64,000 nt of DNA from Neostapfia colusana (taxonomy: Eukaryota > Streptophyta > Magnoliopsida > Poales > Poaceae): positions 87,302,622 through 87,366,621 of the forward strand of contig JASWHV010000005.1 of NCBI GenBank assembly GCA_030760725.1. The letters are read 5' to 3'. Position 1 is the stretch's first letter. Each line of letters starts with the position of its first letter. Position numbers and translations under genes: made by a program. Shown piece after piece: positions 44,561-55,200 of the stretch. The notes under the pieces were generated by a model that searched no databases, was not told where the DNA came from, and was given only the letters and a program-made list of their open reading frames with translations.

Positions 44561-44954
44561 ATTAGATTACTATAGCAAATTAAGACAAAATTAGTCAAAC
44601 ATAGCCAAACTTAGCCATAATTGCTCAAATATAGCCAAACTTAGCCATAATTGCTCAAACATAGCCAAACTTAGCCAAAGTTAGCCATAATTGCTCTAAC
44701 TATAATTTTACATCACATGGATCGGTGGCGGAGGCTCAGACTCCATCGTCACAACTACCGGGATCTGGAGCATGACGCAAGGATGACATTCCAGGCTCCG
44801 GAGGTAGCGGACGTGGGAGTGTGTAGTGTCGTGTCTTTTATATTTGAATATTGTAATGTGAACTGTTTGATGTTATATATATCTATTTTTGTATCTGCCT
44901 GTGAGTTGGCCATCGTGCTAGGTTTTTTTTCTGTTTTTTAAAAATGAAATCTCT
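44561..44954 (+). other. 3' non-coding region of the CACTA
   Basis: It contains a small cluster of tandem words (TAGCCAAACTTAGCCATAAT) at 44600-44695, then a possible last exon piece near 44700-44825 (D-R-W-R-R-L-R-L-H). After that it is AT-rich up to the subterminal repeats. No further gene supported. Confidence 0.5.
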
Positions 44955-45295
44955 TATTTCTGACGGCCTGGAGGTGTCAGTCATAAATTAGCCTAAAGTA
45001 TGTACGACGGCCTGGAGCTGGCCATCGTAAATAAGCCTAAATTATTTATGACGACCTGTTCCTGGCTGTCGTAAATAAGCTTCCAAAGGGTGCCAGCTGG
45101 CACGTCTCCTAAGTTACGACGGCTGGTCCAGACCGTCGTAAATAACTTATTTACGATGATGGTCGTCGTAAATAATGTTATTTACAACTACGGACTTGTG
45201 ACGGCCGGTTGTCGTCATAAATAAGCCATAACTATCGTAAATACGTTATTTAAGATGACTTTTGCTTTAATTATGACGGTTTTGGCCATCGTAAA
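44955..45295. repeat. CACTA 3' subterminal repeats
   Basis: About seven to eight inverted units of the form (T)TACGACGGCC..GGCCATCGTAAAT, e.g. 45002-45033 and 45114-45147, and the last 45278-45297. Several have CATAAAT instead of CGTAAAT. They mirror the 5' array at 21540-21757. Confidence 0.85.
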
Positions 45296-45300
45296 TGGTC

Positions 45301-45313
45301 GTGTTTCCTGTAG
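45301..45313. repeat. Right terminal inverted repeat of the CACTA
   Basis: GTTTCCTGTAGTG is the inverse of CACTACAGGAAAC, the canonical CACTA end. It is followed by GAG, the target duplication. Confidence 0.88.
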
Positions 45314-45600
45314 TGGAGGCAGCCTTCAGGCTTTATGTAGCTGCTCAGAGCCAAGTTATCGGAGCCGTTTTAACTCAAGAAAGCTAAGGTAAGGAATACT
45401 CCGTAGCCTACTTGAGTAGAAGACTCTTAAATGCCGATACTAGGTATGCTTTCGTTGAAAAACTGTGTTTATCTCTCTATTACGCATGTTCTAAGTTTCA
45501 GCACTGCATTCCTCTAGTACGTGCTTTGTGACATGTCAACACGACATTGTCAGACACATGTTGCAACAACCGATTCTAAGTGGTAGGATAGGTAAATGAG
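45314..45600 (+). pseudogene. Tat element RNase H domain
   Basis: F-R-L-Y-V-A-A-Q-S-Q-V-I-G-A-V-L-T-Q near 45324-45378 is the start of the Ty3-type RNase H. It is followed by Y-S-V-A-Y-L-S-R-R-L-L-N-A-D-T-R-Y and E-K-L-C-L-S-L-Y-Y-A-C near 45400-45490. A stop follows T-Q-E-S near 45385; a frame change occurs near 45520, and a TGA at 45596-45598 replaces what is usually a Trp. The polymerase domain it belongs to ends 23.8 kb upstream, on the other side of the CACTA. Confidence 0.87.
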
Positions 45601-46080
45601 TGTACTCTCTGGTGGAATACGACCTGGTGTTCGAGCCTCTCCGAAGCATGAAAGGCCAAGTCATAGCAGACTTCATTGTGGAGAATGATGTGCAACTCAA
45701 GAAAGAATGTGTGGTTGAGGTATGCCCTTGGAAACTCTTCTTCGATGGATCTGTTTATGACAAATGTCAAGGGATCGGGTACGTGTTGGTTTCACCCACG
45801 AGTACAACGTATGAGTCCTCTGTTCGGCTAGGCTTTGCATGCACCAACAACCAAGCCGAATACTAGGCACTATTGAATGGTTTAGAGCATCTGGTTGATA
45901 TGGGGATCAAAAACATCAAAGTTTTTGGTGACTCCAAGCTAATCAATCAACAAGTCAGTGGTGAAAACCAATGCTACGATGGAACCTTGAATGATTACCG
46001 AGAATGATGTCTAGATATCATCAAGATCTTAGATATTTTCTATGCCGAACACATCCCTTGGGAGGAGAACTGGAAGGCAA
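45601..46080 (+). pseudogene. Tat element second (archaeal-type) RNase H
   Basis: W-K-L-F-F-D-G-S near 45730-45753 gives the first Asp, N-N-Q-A-E-Y near 45847-45864 the Glu, and K-V-F-G-D-S-K-L near 45919-45942 the second Asp, spaced as in archaeal-type RNase H domains acquired by the Tat lineage. A TAG directly after A-E-Y (45864-45866) and a TGA near 46006 break the frame. This domain is the main reason for the Tat assignment. Confidence 0.88.
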
Positions 46081-47478
46081 ACAACTTGGCACAACAGGCA
46101 ACGGGCAATGAGGTAAAGAGAGGGAAATTCCACTTAAAGACAAGGCTGGCATTGTCCAAGGACGATGGAACTAGGGAAAAACAGGGCAAATCGACCAGTT
46201 TTAACGTGTTAGTAATCGAGGACTGGAGGCCAGTGATCATAGAGTGCATCAAAGACCCAAACACGTGCAAGGACAGGAAGGTTCAGTGCCAAATTTTGAA
46301 GTATGCGCTGATCAATGACGAGTTATACCTTCAAACAATTGATGGACTCTTGCCCAAGTACTTAGATAAAGATGAAGCAAAAGAGGCCATGGGTGAGGTG
46401 CACAAAGGGCTTTGTGGCATGCATCAGTCTGCCCATAAGACGAAGTGGATGCTCAAGCGAGTTGACTTCTATTGGCCAACCATGCAAGAGGACTGTTTCA
46501 GGTATTACAAGGGGTGCAAAGCCTGCCAGAAGTTTGGAGACATCCAACAAGCCCCGACTAGCATGCTACATCCTATCATGAGGTCGTGGCCATTTTGAAG
46601 ATGGGGTTTGGAATTCATCAGGGAGACACACCCTGTGTCATCGAAGAAGCATCGTTTCGTGCTGGTTGCTACGGATTACTTCACCATGTGGACAGAGGTT
46701 GTCCCACTCAAGAGCAACACGTACAAAGAGGTAACAAGATTTGTCCTTGAGCATATTAATCATAGATTTGGTGTTCCACAAACTCTAACTACATATCAAG
46801 AAGGAGCGCTCATATCCTCTCAGTTTAGAGAGTTTGCCGAATCTTTTAAGATAAATTGTTGAATTCTTTACCATATTATGCTCAAACCAATGGGCAAGCT
46901 GAGGCTAGCAACAAAATACTAATTAAGCTCATACAAAAGAAGATCAGGGAGAACCCAAGACGGTGGCACAAGATGTTGAACGAAGGTCTGTGGTCTCATA
47001 GAGTATCAAGACACGGCGCCACCATGGTAACCTCTTTTGAGATTGTATATGGACAAGAAGCTGTGTTACCTGTGGAGATCAAGATGCAGGCATGTCGAGT
47101 ATCTCAGCAAAACAACCTTTCGGCTATGGACTATCAAGAGCTGATGGTGGACAAGATAGATGAAGTGTCCGAGAGCCGAATGGAAGCCTTGAAAGAGACC
47201 TAGGAGAAAAATCTCGGGTGGCCAATCATTACAATAAAAGGGTTCAAGAAAAATCGTTTCATGTCAAAAATTTAGTTTGGAAAATGATTTTGCCTTTGGG
47301 AACCCGAGATAAGAAGTTCGGCAAATGGTCACCGAGCTGGGAGGGACCTTTCAAGATTGTAGGAATCGTCCCCTGGAATGCCTACTTTGTAGAAACCTTG
47401 CAGGGAGAGAACTCGGGAAAAGCCATCAATACAAGATACTTGAAGAAGTTTTACCCGAGTGTATGTCAGGAAAGTTGA
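46081..47478 (+). pseudogene. Tat element integrase (catalytic Asp lost)
   Basis: The H-H-C-C zinc region (H-K-G-L-C-G-M-H ... C-K-A-C-Q-K) is near 46401-46535. The core has V-A-T-D-Y-F near 46660 (first Asp kept). Where the family has T-D-x-G, this copy reads T-Y-Q-E-G near 46791-46805, so the second catalytic Asp is lost. Y-A-Q-T-N-G-Q-A-E-A-S-N near 46874-46910 keeps the Glu, in a shifted frame. The C-terminal segment ends K-F-Y-P-S-V at 47460. Stops at 46597 and 46860 and frameshifts near 46860 and 47210 disable it. Confidence 0.9.
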
Positions 47479-47842
47479 AGTATCTAAAATTGCAAGGTAA
47501 AACAACCAATTTTCTTGATAAATCGTGGCTAAAAGAGTGTTATTTGGCATACTCTGTTTGCCCAAAAATAGGGGGCATGTGTTGGATGCACAAAATGGTT
47601 ATATGTTTTGCAGGTGGGAGACGCCAAAAAAAAAGGTTGTGGAGGGTCATTTATCTTGAAGACTGGAGGTGCAGACATCTCTACAGGAGAACCTAACGAG
47701 ATCCAAAGTTCAGCCTGGCGGAGGTGGTTTTACCATGGAAAATCAAGATACAGGCGCTCAGGTGGAGAGTCAGCCGTTGAGCTACATTTACCTTGCGACC
47801 GCAAGATAAAAGAGCTGAAGCACAAGATACAAGGGTCGAGGC
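47479..47842 (+). other. Tat element 3' region downstream of integrase
   Basis: After integrase, AAAATAGGGGGCA near 47566-47578 could be a polypurine tract, followed by TGTGTTGG, a possible LTR start. But the sequence after it does not resemble the proposed 5' LTR region at 16106-17008, so I leave it unassigned. The stretch ends at the insertion of element C/D. Confidence 0.4.
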
Positions 47843-50800
47843 TGACGCGGCCCCCACGGCCTCATCGAGCCAGGATCACGCTGAGGGGTGCTGCTTTGCA
47901 TAGCACCGGATAACGCACATCAAAGATACAAAGCGGAAGCAAAGTTTTATTACATAAACCAGTTTATGAACATTTTTACAAAAAATAAGTCCAGTCTACA
48001 CTCACGGGTGTAGATTATGCATCGAGTTCACGTTCAGCCTGTGAACGTGTCCTCGCTAGCATGCACACACACTAACACGGCGGCGTGCACGACTCCCATT
48101 CGACGGGGTTCCCCTCCTAGAGTTTCATCTCCTCCTTGGGAGTCCCTTCCTCATAAACTCCTGCAAAAGCTTCAAACACAAGCAGTGAGCACGATGGCTC
48201 AGCAAGACTGACCCGTCTCTCCTATACATGAAATTTCTACATGAACGGTTTTAGGGTACATGAGGTAAAATAAGTTGCAAAGGACTCGCCTAATTATTTG
48301 AACCTTACTTTCAAGTTTTAGCAGTAGGTTGTGGAGAACCTTACGCTAAGGCACATGAGAGAGCCGCAATCAAACAAGAAACGCATTTCTCTCATGTACT
48401 TTGCCCAAAGTTGAAAAGAACTTTAATTAGCTCTAAACTACAACAAGATATTAATAAGCAAAGTATATCTTTCAAATAAGCAAACTTTTAACATGTATCT
48501 AGCTCGTTCTTTCTACATCACGGTACAGTGAACAAGTGGTACTCACTGACCGCGAGGGACGGCGATTATAATCGATTTACACCTGCAGGGTTACCCGAAT
48601 AACCTGTCACGTACGCCCGTACTCGATGTTGCCTACAGCAACCATCACGGACGTCGTACGCAACTACCTTTCACCCGTCAGCCAAATATTGAACCGATCC
48701 TATCGTCCCGAGCAAGAGGTCTCTGCGCGCGATCTGTAGTGCCGCCAGCCGATTTACATCTCAAGCTCTCAACCTATCCTCTGAACGACAGGCAATGCCT
48801 CAATACCCAGCTACCCGAGTTACATCGGTTTCCCGGTTCCCATATAGCCGGTAGGTCTTCGGTACTGTTCTAGCTTGTTCAACAAGCCCGCACACGGCTC
48901 GGTCCTCAATCGACACAAGCAGAGCTATGGCACCCAAACCCCAAAGTCCTGCTGCCCTTACTCTCCGCTCGGTCTCATTTTTCTTGCCATGTGTTTCATT
49001 TGCTATCTTTACCCGAGCAATGTGCCTCTAGCCTATTCTCGCGAGTAGTTCCAATTACTGACTTGTACCGAATCCTACACTATCTTAGCATTGAAGTAGC
49101 TAAACGAGGTTTACAAACCTAATCCCAACCCAGCATTTTCTTGGCTATGCATTTGGGTTTCAAACAAGACTCTAATGCAAGAATTAAGTGGGTGCTCAAA
49201 GTAAGTTCTCAAAACAATAAAAATTTGTAAAAGGGTTAATGCAAACCGGAGCTTGCCTTGCTGCTCTTGGTCATAGACTAGCTGTTCTTCCGGAGTGACG
49301 AAGTCTAAGACTTCGGGTTCCCCTCAACCTTAGCGACTACATACGATAAATACAAATATGTGTCAATTTAAATGCATTTGAATCGAAGTTGAATTTGTGA
49401 AGACTATAAGTCCTGCTAGACAGAACCAATCGAATTTGTGAAGACTATAAGTCCTGCTCCTATGGTGTTCTAGGGAGTTTCATGGAGCAAGCCATGACTT
49501 TCTAAAAACTAGATTTTCAGAGGGTTCTAATGGAATTGGTTTCACTTAATTTGAAGGTTCTAGCTAAAGATATGAGCTAAACAATTTCAGATAATTTCTG
49601 AAAAATGTTTCTGGATATTTTTCATTTTCTCTGGAACAGTTTTATTAATCACACCATTAGGTGGATCAAATGAGCACAAATGGATCTAAAATTTTTATGA
49701 TAGCTCAGGGATATTTTGGTGAAAATCCTAGCAAAATTTTAGAATTTTACTCCAAAGGGTTCTCCAGTTAAAATTCTAAACAATTTAAAATTTGAAGAAT
49801 TACTTCTGGAGAAATAAGGATTTTCATAGAGTGAAACTTGATTTGTTGGAAAGTACTCAGAGAGCTGAATCCAACAAAATTTGGTTCACTCGATTTGGAG
49901 CTTCCTAGCAAAAGTTATGTGGGTTTAAAGTTTGAACTAAAACTAAAAATCAAAGAAAAGTTTAAACTTCTGCCGGCGGGTCCCACACACAGTGCTTCGT
50001 CTTCCTCCTCGCGCCAAACACTCGGCAGCGGCGGTCTCCGGCGAGATTCACCGGAACCGAGTTTCCGGCCACCTCTCGGCCCGAAACTCACCGCCTCCCC
50101 ATTTTCCGACCTCCTGAACTCAGTCGTGAGCTCGCCGGCCACCGGCGATGGCCGGAAACCTGCGTGCACCAGCGATAGCACCCGCTAGGGTTTCGGCGAG
50201 GTCGGTCTCGCACCACGGTGCACAAAACCAATCATAAATTGCTCGGAGAGCATCAGTGGAGCATGAGGAACCTGAAACAAGGCCTTGTGGAAGCTGGAAA
50301 CGCCGGCAACCATACCCTCGACGGTGAGCCGAGGTACTCTGCAACGGCGGCGAGGAAAACGGCCATATCACGGCCGATCCTCAACGGTTTTCTTTGCTTA
50401 TTCCTCGAGCATGAGTGCTAGCCTGTGTAGAACCTACTGGCCAACCGGCTTGACTAACAAGAGTGTGGAGTTTGAATTTCAATCGGAGGTGAGCTCGGCT
50501 CATATGAACTAGCTTTCGGTAAATTTGGAAATTCTCTACCGATGGTTGATCATATGCCAAATGGCTTTCGGCTACGCATTCTACACGTAGTGACGCACCT
50601 TTCTTGTGTTGAGTAGTGGGTGCGACGATGGCTGTACCGAGCTGTCCGCGAGTGCCCCGAATGGCGGCAACGTGCAGTTCGCCGGGAAAACTCTCGGCTT
50701 AGCTCGAGGGCTTCTGATCACTGGACAACACGACGTCGAGGAGGTTGCTCACAAACTCACAACGCCGTTTTGCTACTGGGAAGGTTTTGTTCGCGAGCGA

Positions 50801-51122
50801 TCAACCTGCTCACGAGCGGAACCGAGAGAGCAGCTTGCTTTCAGTGGAGCTCAGTGTGAGGGAGAGCGATCTCATTGTGGACTCGGATGATGAGCAAACG
50901 GCGCACGTCGGGGAGATATAAGAGGCCAGGCAGCTGGTCTCCAGCGCGGGGAAACGCAGCAGGAGCTGGCGCCGGTCAGCCTCTCGGTGGCGCGCTCGTC
51001 TGCAACCCGAGAACCGAGTGTTCTGTCTCTCAGTCGGTTGATTTTGCTAGTGAGGCTGACATGTAGGTCCCACCCCCTTTTTAACCTCTGAAATTAACTT
51101 CCTCCCACTGCTACAAACAGTG
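47843..51122 (-). repeat. LTR C: 3' LTR of element C/D, truncated at its PPT side
   Basis: The plus-strand left end is TGACGCGGCCCC. The landmarks in reverse order are CTACATG near 48238, the TGAGTACCACTTG-complement block near 48530-48560, a decayed hairpin near 49037, AATGCAAACCGGAGCTTGCC (49239), AT-rich 49340-49950 and GC-rich 49970-51060. It stops at ACAAACAGTG (51122), where LTR E continues for another ~560 bp. A 27-bp local duplication with a deletion lies at 49391-49458. Plus-strand open frames in the GC-rich part are not supported as genes. Confidence 0.85.
49391..49458. other. Repair scar with templated 27-bp copy in LTR C
   Basis: A 27-bp segment starting GAATTTGTGAAGACTATAAG occurs at 49391-49417 and 49432-49458. 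LTR D has one copy (about 54390-54416), and then about 130 bp that LTR C lacks. So a deletion in C was closed with a copy of adjacent sequence. Confidence 0.75.
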
Positions 51123-51342
51123 CCCAACCGGGTGGCGTGGGTCCTGCAGGAACTTCGACATGGATTGTCCATGTCTTGTTCTCCACCTCGCCTTCTTCCT
51201 TGGTGAAGAACTGCGGCATCTCGCTGTACCCGAAATACTGAAGCACATGCCTCAATGTTTCCGGATAACCGCTGCGGTGAGAACAGTGGGATACAACCCA
51301 CCCGTTCTCCAATTGTTTATCCGCTGTCATCTGTAAAAACAT
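51123..51342 (-). pseudogene. Truncated leader ORF of element C/D
   Basis: On the minus strand an ATG at 51340-51342 (M-F-L-Q-M-T-A-D-K) or the second ATG at 51328-51330 (M-T-A-D-K-Q-L-E-N-G-W) opens a frame of about 70 codons: G-Y-P-E-T-L-R-H-V-L-Q-Y-F-G-Y, M-P-Q-F-F-T-K-E-E, then W-T-I-H-V-E-V-P-A-G. It runs into LTR C at 51122 and stops shortly after (51096). The second ATG is preceded by TTTTTACAG, a good 3' splice site, so it may be internal to a spliced ORF. The L-R-x-x-L ... W-x-x-x-V spacing resembles the leader ORF of element F. Function unknown. Confidence 0.5.
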
Positions 51343-52812
51343 ATTTGAGAAATGTTAAATATTTATTTGAACAGTAAACCATTGATGTATAACATAAAAC
51401 ATGTCATTGAACTCAAAAACTTGGAACACAACTCAAACTTAGAACAATTTGATTGCTGGTCTGCTGCCCAAACTGACAGCCCTGACCAGATTCTTTGTCA
51501 ACCTGATTTAGACCATGCTAAAAGCAAAACCAATTCTGGAGCTCAACATCAAAATTAAAGCTAACTTCAATAGCTTTCCAGAAAGTATTTTCTTGGCCTA
51601 ATATATATCCTGGTTCGAAAGTTATGAGATGTCAAAGTTGACAGAATTTCTGGAGAAAGTTGGACAGCACATCACTGCTTGAGGTACTGATTTGATCCAA
51701 GAATTCCAGTTAATTCTACACATAATTTGACAAAACTTTCTTTTACAAAGTTGTAACCCATCTCATAAAATTTTCAGAACTACCTTATTTTCTATTTTTG
51801 AATTTTTATGCAGGAAGTTATGTTCAATTTACAGAGAGTTATAGAGAGTGTTTACTCTGCCCTGTTTTCTGGACAGTTTCAACTCTACTACATTTTTCGA
51901 CTGATTAAGGGATGAAACACCTCTGGACATTAATAGAAAAGTTGTAAAGCTCTTCCAAAGCTTTCCATAAATGTATCATATGACCCTAACCTCGAAAGAA
52001 CTCAACCTCTAACCTCTGATTTACTTCAGCCTTATTTCAGCTGAAAACAGGGGATTCTGTCCTTAGTACCCTATAAGTTGAAAACTTGTTAACTTTGAAT
52101 ATCCTGATTAGGGAAAGGAGTTAAATCAAAATTTTAGTGCTCTAGATTGAAACTTTTCAGGTTTACAATGAAGTTGCTCATTTAGTGGGGTGTGACGTCG
52201 ATGTGTCACCAGTTCATGTCGGTACTACGTCCTCACAAAAAAAACATATACCGGACTTAGCCGGCTTCGTTAGTTCAGTGGCACTAAGCGTCCCTCGCAC
52301 ACGGATGCTACACTCCTACCATTTCGTGGTTAGACTACCTGCAAATAACTCATACAATCGTCATACTTGGCTGCACACCGAGCCCAGTATCCATACAGTT
52401 CATACACCCAACCGTCGTCACTCGCCCGGATGTTCTCAAGCCAAACACGCCTTGAGCTACGTGTTCACGTTACTGACCACGTGACGGGATCTCCCAAATT
52501 GACCAAATCACGCCAGGGACAGACGTTGCTCGAATACCCCAAACAACATGAAGAGTCGTAGAGGATATTAAAGCGGGTCGGGTTACCTGCCACCCGTGGG
52601 GCTCCACCCTTCAGCTTGTGCGCACTGGTGGACAGCGCTTACGTGCACCCCACAAGACATCAAACGTCCCGAGATGCACGGTTTTCCGACATAAACAAAT
52701 AGGTTAGTATGCCACTTTCTATACCCTAATAACATCCTTATATGGGCTACTAACTCTTTCCTCACCGAATTTTTGAAAAGATGACCTTTGTAGTGCGTTA
52801 AACCTCAAGCGA
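51343..52812 (-). other. Leader of element C/D, non-coding
   Basis: About 1.5 kb between the primer binding site and the truncated ORF. AT-rich from 51350 to 52180, then more even. No frame with a recognisable domain. If the acceptor before the ORF is real, part of this could be an intron; the donor is not identified. Confidence 0.5.
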
Positions 52813-52824
52813 GCTCTGATACCA
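52813..52824 (-). promoter_or_regulatory. Primer binding site of element C/D
   Basis: The complement reads TGGTATCAGAGC, complementary to initiator methionine tRNA, three bases inside the minus-strand end of LTR D. It shows that D is the 5' LTR. Confidence 0.93.
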
Positions 52825-52827
52825 CGT

Positions 52828-55200
52828 TGACGCGGCCCCCACGGCCTCATCGAGCCAGGAATCATGCTGAGGGGTGCTGCGTTGCATAGCACCGGATAAC
52901 GCACATCAAAGATACAAAGCGGAAGCAAAATTTTATTACGTAAACTAGTATATGAACATTTTTACAAAAAATAAGTCCAGTCTACACTCACGGGCGTAGA
53001 CTATGCATCCAGTTCACGTTCAGCCTGTGAACGTGTCCTCGCTAGCACGCACACACACTAACACGGCGGCGTGCACGACTTCCACTCGACGGGGTTCCCC
53101 TCCTGGGGTTCCGTCTCCTCCTAGGGAGTCCCTTCCTCATAAACTCCTGCAAAAGCTTCAAACACAAGCAGTGAGCATGATGGCTCAGCAAGACTGACCC
53201 GTCTCTCCTATACATGAAACTTCTACATGAATGGTTTAGGGTACATAAGGTAAAATAAGTTTCAAAGGACTCACCTAATTATTTGAACCTTACTTTCAAG
53301 TTTTAGCAGCAGGTTGTCGAGAACCTTATACTAAGGCACATGAGAGAGCCGCAATCAAACAAGAAACACATTTCTCTCATGTACTTTGCCCAAAGTTGAA
53401 AAGAACTTTAATTAGCTCTAAACTACAACAAGACATTAACAAGCAAAGTATCTCTTTTAAATAAGCAAATTTTTAACATGTATCTAGCCTGTTATTTCTA
53501 CGTCACGGTACAGTGAACAAGTGGTACTCACTGACCATGAGGGACGGCGATTATATATTATAATCGATTTACACCTGTAGGGTTACCCGAATAACCCGTC
53601 ACGTACGACCGTACTCGATGTTGCCTACAGCAACCATCACAGACGTCGTACACAACTACCTTTCACCCGTCAGCCAAATATTGAACCGGTCCTATCGTCC
53701 CGAGCAAGAGGTCTTTGTGCACGCATCCGCAGTGCCGCCGGCCGATTTACATCTCAACCTCTCAATCTACCCTCTGAACGACAGACAATGCCTCAATACC
53801 CAGCTACCCGAGTTACATCGGTTTCCCGGTTCCCATATAGCCGGTAGGTCTTTGGTACTGTTCTAGCTTGTTCAACAGGCCCGCACATGGCTCGGTCCTC
53901 AATCGACACAAGCAGAGCTATGGCACCCAGGCCCCAAAGTCCTTCTGCCCTTACTCTCCGCTCGGTCTTATTTTTCTTGCCATGTGTTTCATTTGCTATC
54001 TTTACCCGAGTAATGTACCTCTAGCCTATTCTCGCGAGTAGTTCTAATTACTCGATTTGTACCGAATCCTACACTATCTTAGCAAGCATTGCAGTAGCTA
54101 AACAAGGTTTACAAACCTAATCCCAACACAGGGTTTTCTTGGCTATGCATTTGGGTTTCAAACAAGACTCTAATGCAAGAATTAAGTGGGTGCTCAAAGT
54201 AAGTTCTCAAAACAATAAAAATTTGTAAAAGGGTTAATGCAAACCGGAGCTTGTCTTGCTGCTCTTGGTCCTAGGCTAGCTGTTCTTCCAAAGTGACAAA
54301 GTCTAAGACTTCTGGTTCCTCCTCAACCTTAGCGACTACATATGATAAATACAAATATGTGTCAATTTAAATGCATTTGAATTGAAGTTGAATTTGTGAA
54401 GACTATAAGTCCTGCTAGACATACCCAATGACTCTGAAATTTTTACTGTGATTTGGATACAACCTAAACAGAGACTTGGCCAAGTTTCATTTGCAGCAAA
54501 GCTCATTTGGACTCTCCACAAATAATTTCGTACTTTGCCTTCATTAGAGCTCCTAGGGTGTTCTAGAGACTTTCATGGAGCAAGCCATGACTTTCTGAAA
54601 ACTAGATTTTTAGAGGGACCTAATGTAATTGGTTTCACTTAATTTGAACGTACCTAGCTAAAGATATGAGCTAAACAATTTCAGAGAATTTTTGAAAAAT
54701 ATTTCTGGACATTTTTCATTTTCTTTGGAACAGTTTTATTAATCACACCATTATGTGAAACAAATGAGCTCAAATGGATCTGAAATTTTTATGGTAGCTC
54801 AGAGATATTTTTTTGAACATCCTAGCGAAATTTCAGAATTTTCGTCCAAATGGTTCTCCAGCTAAAATTCTAAACAGTTTAAAATTTGAAGAATTAATTC
54901 TGGAGAAATAAAGATTTTCATAGAGTGAAACTTGAGTTGTTGGAAAGTACTCAGAGAGATGAATCCAACAAAATTTGGTTCACTCGATTTGGAGCTTCCT
55001 AGCCAAAGTTACATGTGTTTGAAATTTGAACTAAAACTAAAAATCAAAGAAAAGTTTAAACTTCTGCCGGCAGGTCCCACACACAGTGCTTCGTCTTCCT
55101 CCTCGCGCCAAACATCCGGCGGCGGCGGTCTCCGGCGAGATTCGCCAGAACCGAGTTTCCTGCCACCTCTCGACCCGAAACTCGCCGCCTCCCCATTTTC
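52828..55200 (-). repeat. LTR D: 5' LTR of element C/D, cut by element E
   Basis: It begins on the plus strand TGACGCGGCCCCCACGG and follows LTR C closely to CCGCCTCCCCATTTTC at 55200. There LTR C continues CGACCTCCTG, but here element E starts. It has the hairpin block at 54035-54054 and the AT-rich part 54350-55060. A small TATAT duplication lies near 53550. The remaining ~1.5 kb should be right of the window, beyond element E. Confidence 0.88.

Larger units (their letters stand above)
21523..45313 (+). mobile_element. CACTA (En/Spm-type) DNA transposon, about 23.8 kb with nested insertions
   Basis: The right end reads GTTTCCTGTAGTG, the inverse of CACTACAGGAAAC. The left end reads ACTACATGAAATA, so the terminal C is missing and a few bases have diverged. 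Both ends carry clusters of short inverted subterminal repeats built on TTTACGAYGGCC. A GAG duplication flanks it. Inside are a TNP2-type transposase and a second En/Spm-type gene on the plus strand, both broken. Nested inside are gypsy element F (22596-34386), a SINE-like insertion (34594-34737) and a solo LTR (38328-42539). Without these it would be near 7.6 kb. Confidence 0.92.
45314..47842 (+). mobile_element. Tat-type gypsy element, right part (continues 16106-21522)
   Basis: Coding resumes with RNase H immediately after the CACTA end and proceeds to a second RNase H domain and integrase. It is cut at 47842 by the minus-strand C/D element. The 3' LTR is not visible in the window. Direction, lineage and break point all fit the left part. 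Confidence 0.88.
47843..55200 (-). mobile_element. Element C/D: internally deleted gypsy element, minus strand (right part outside window)
   Basis: It consists of LTR C (3' LTR, left), a short interior with the start of a leader ORF and a primer binding site, and LTR D (5' LTR, right). The LTRs share their start (TGACGCGGCCCCCACGG) and differ by eye at about one base in twenty. Gag, pol, polypurine tract and the 5' ~560 bp of LTR C are missing. The insertion point in the Tat element is 47842/47843. Element E is inserted in LTR D, so the rest of D is beyond the window. Confidence 0.85.

Noticed and set aside
47579..47842. Start of the Tat 3' LTR at TGTGTTGG after a purine-rich tract
   Set aside because: The sequence after 47579 does not resemble the 16106-17008 region, as the 3' LTR of the same element should. 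Left unassigned.
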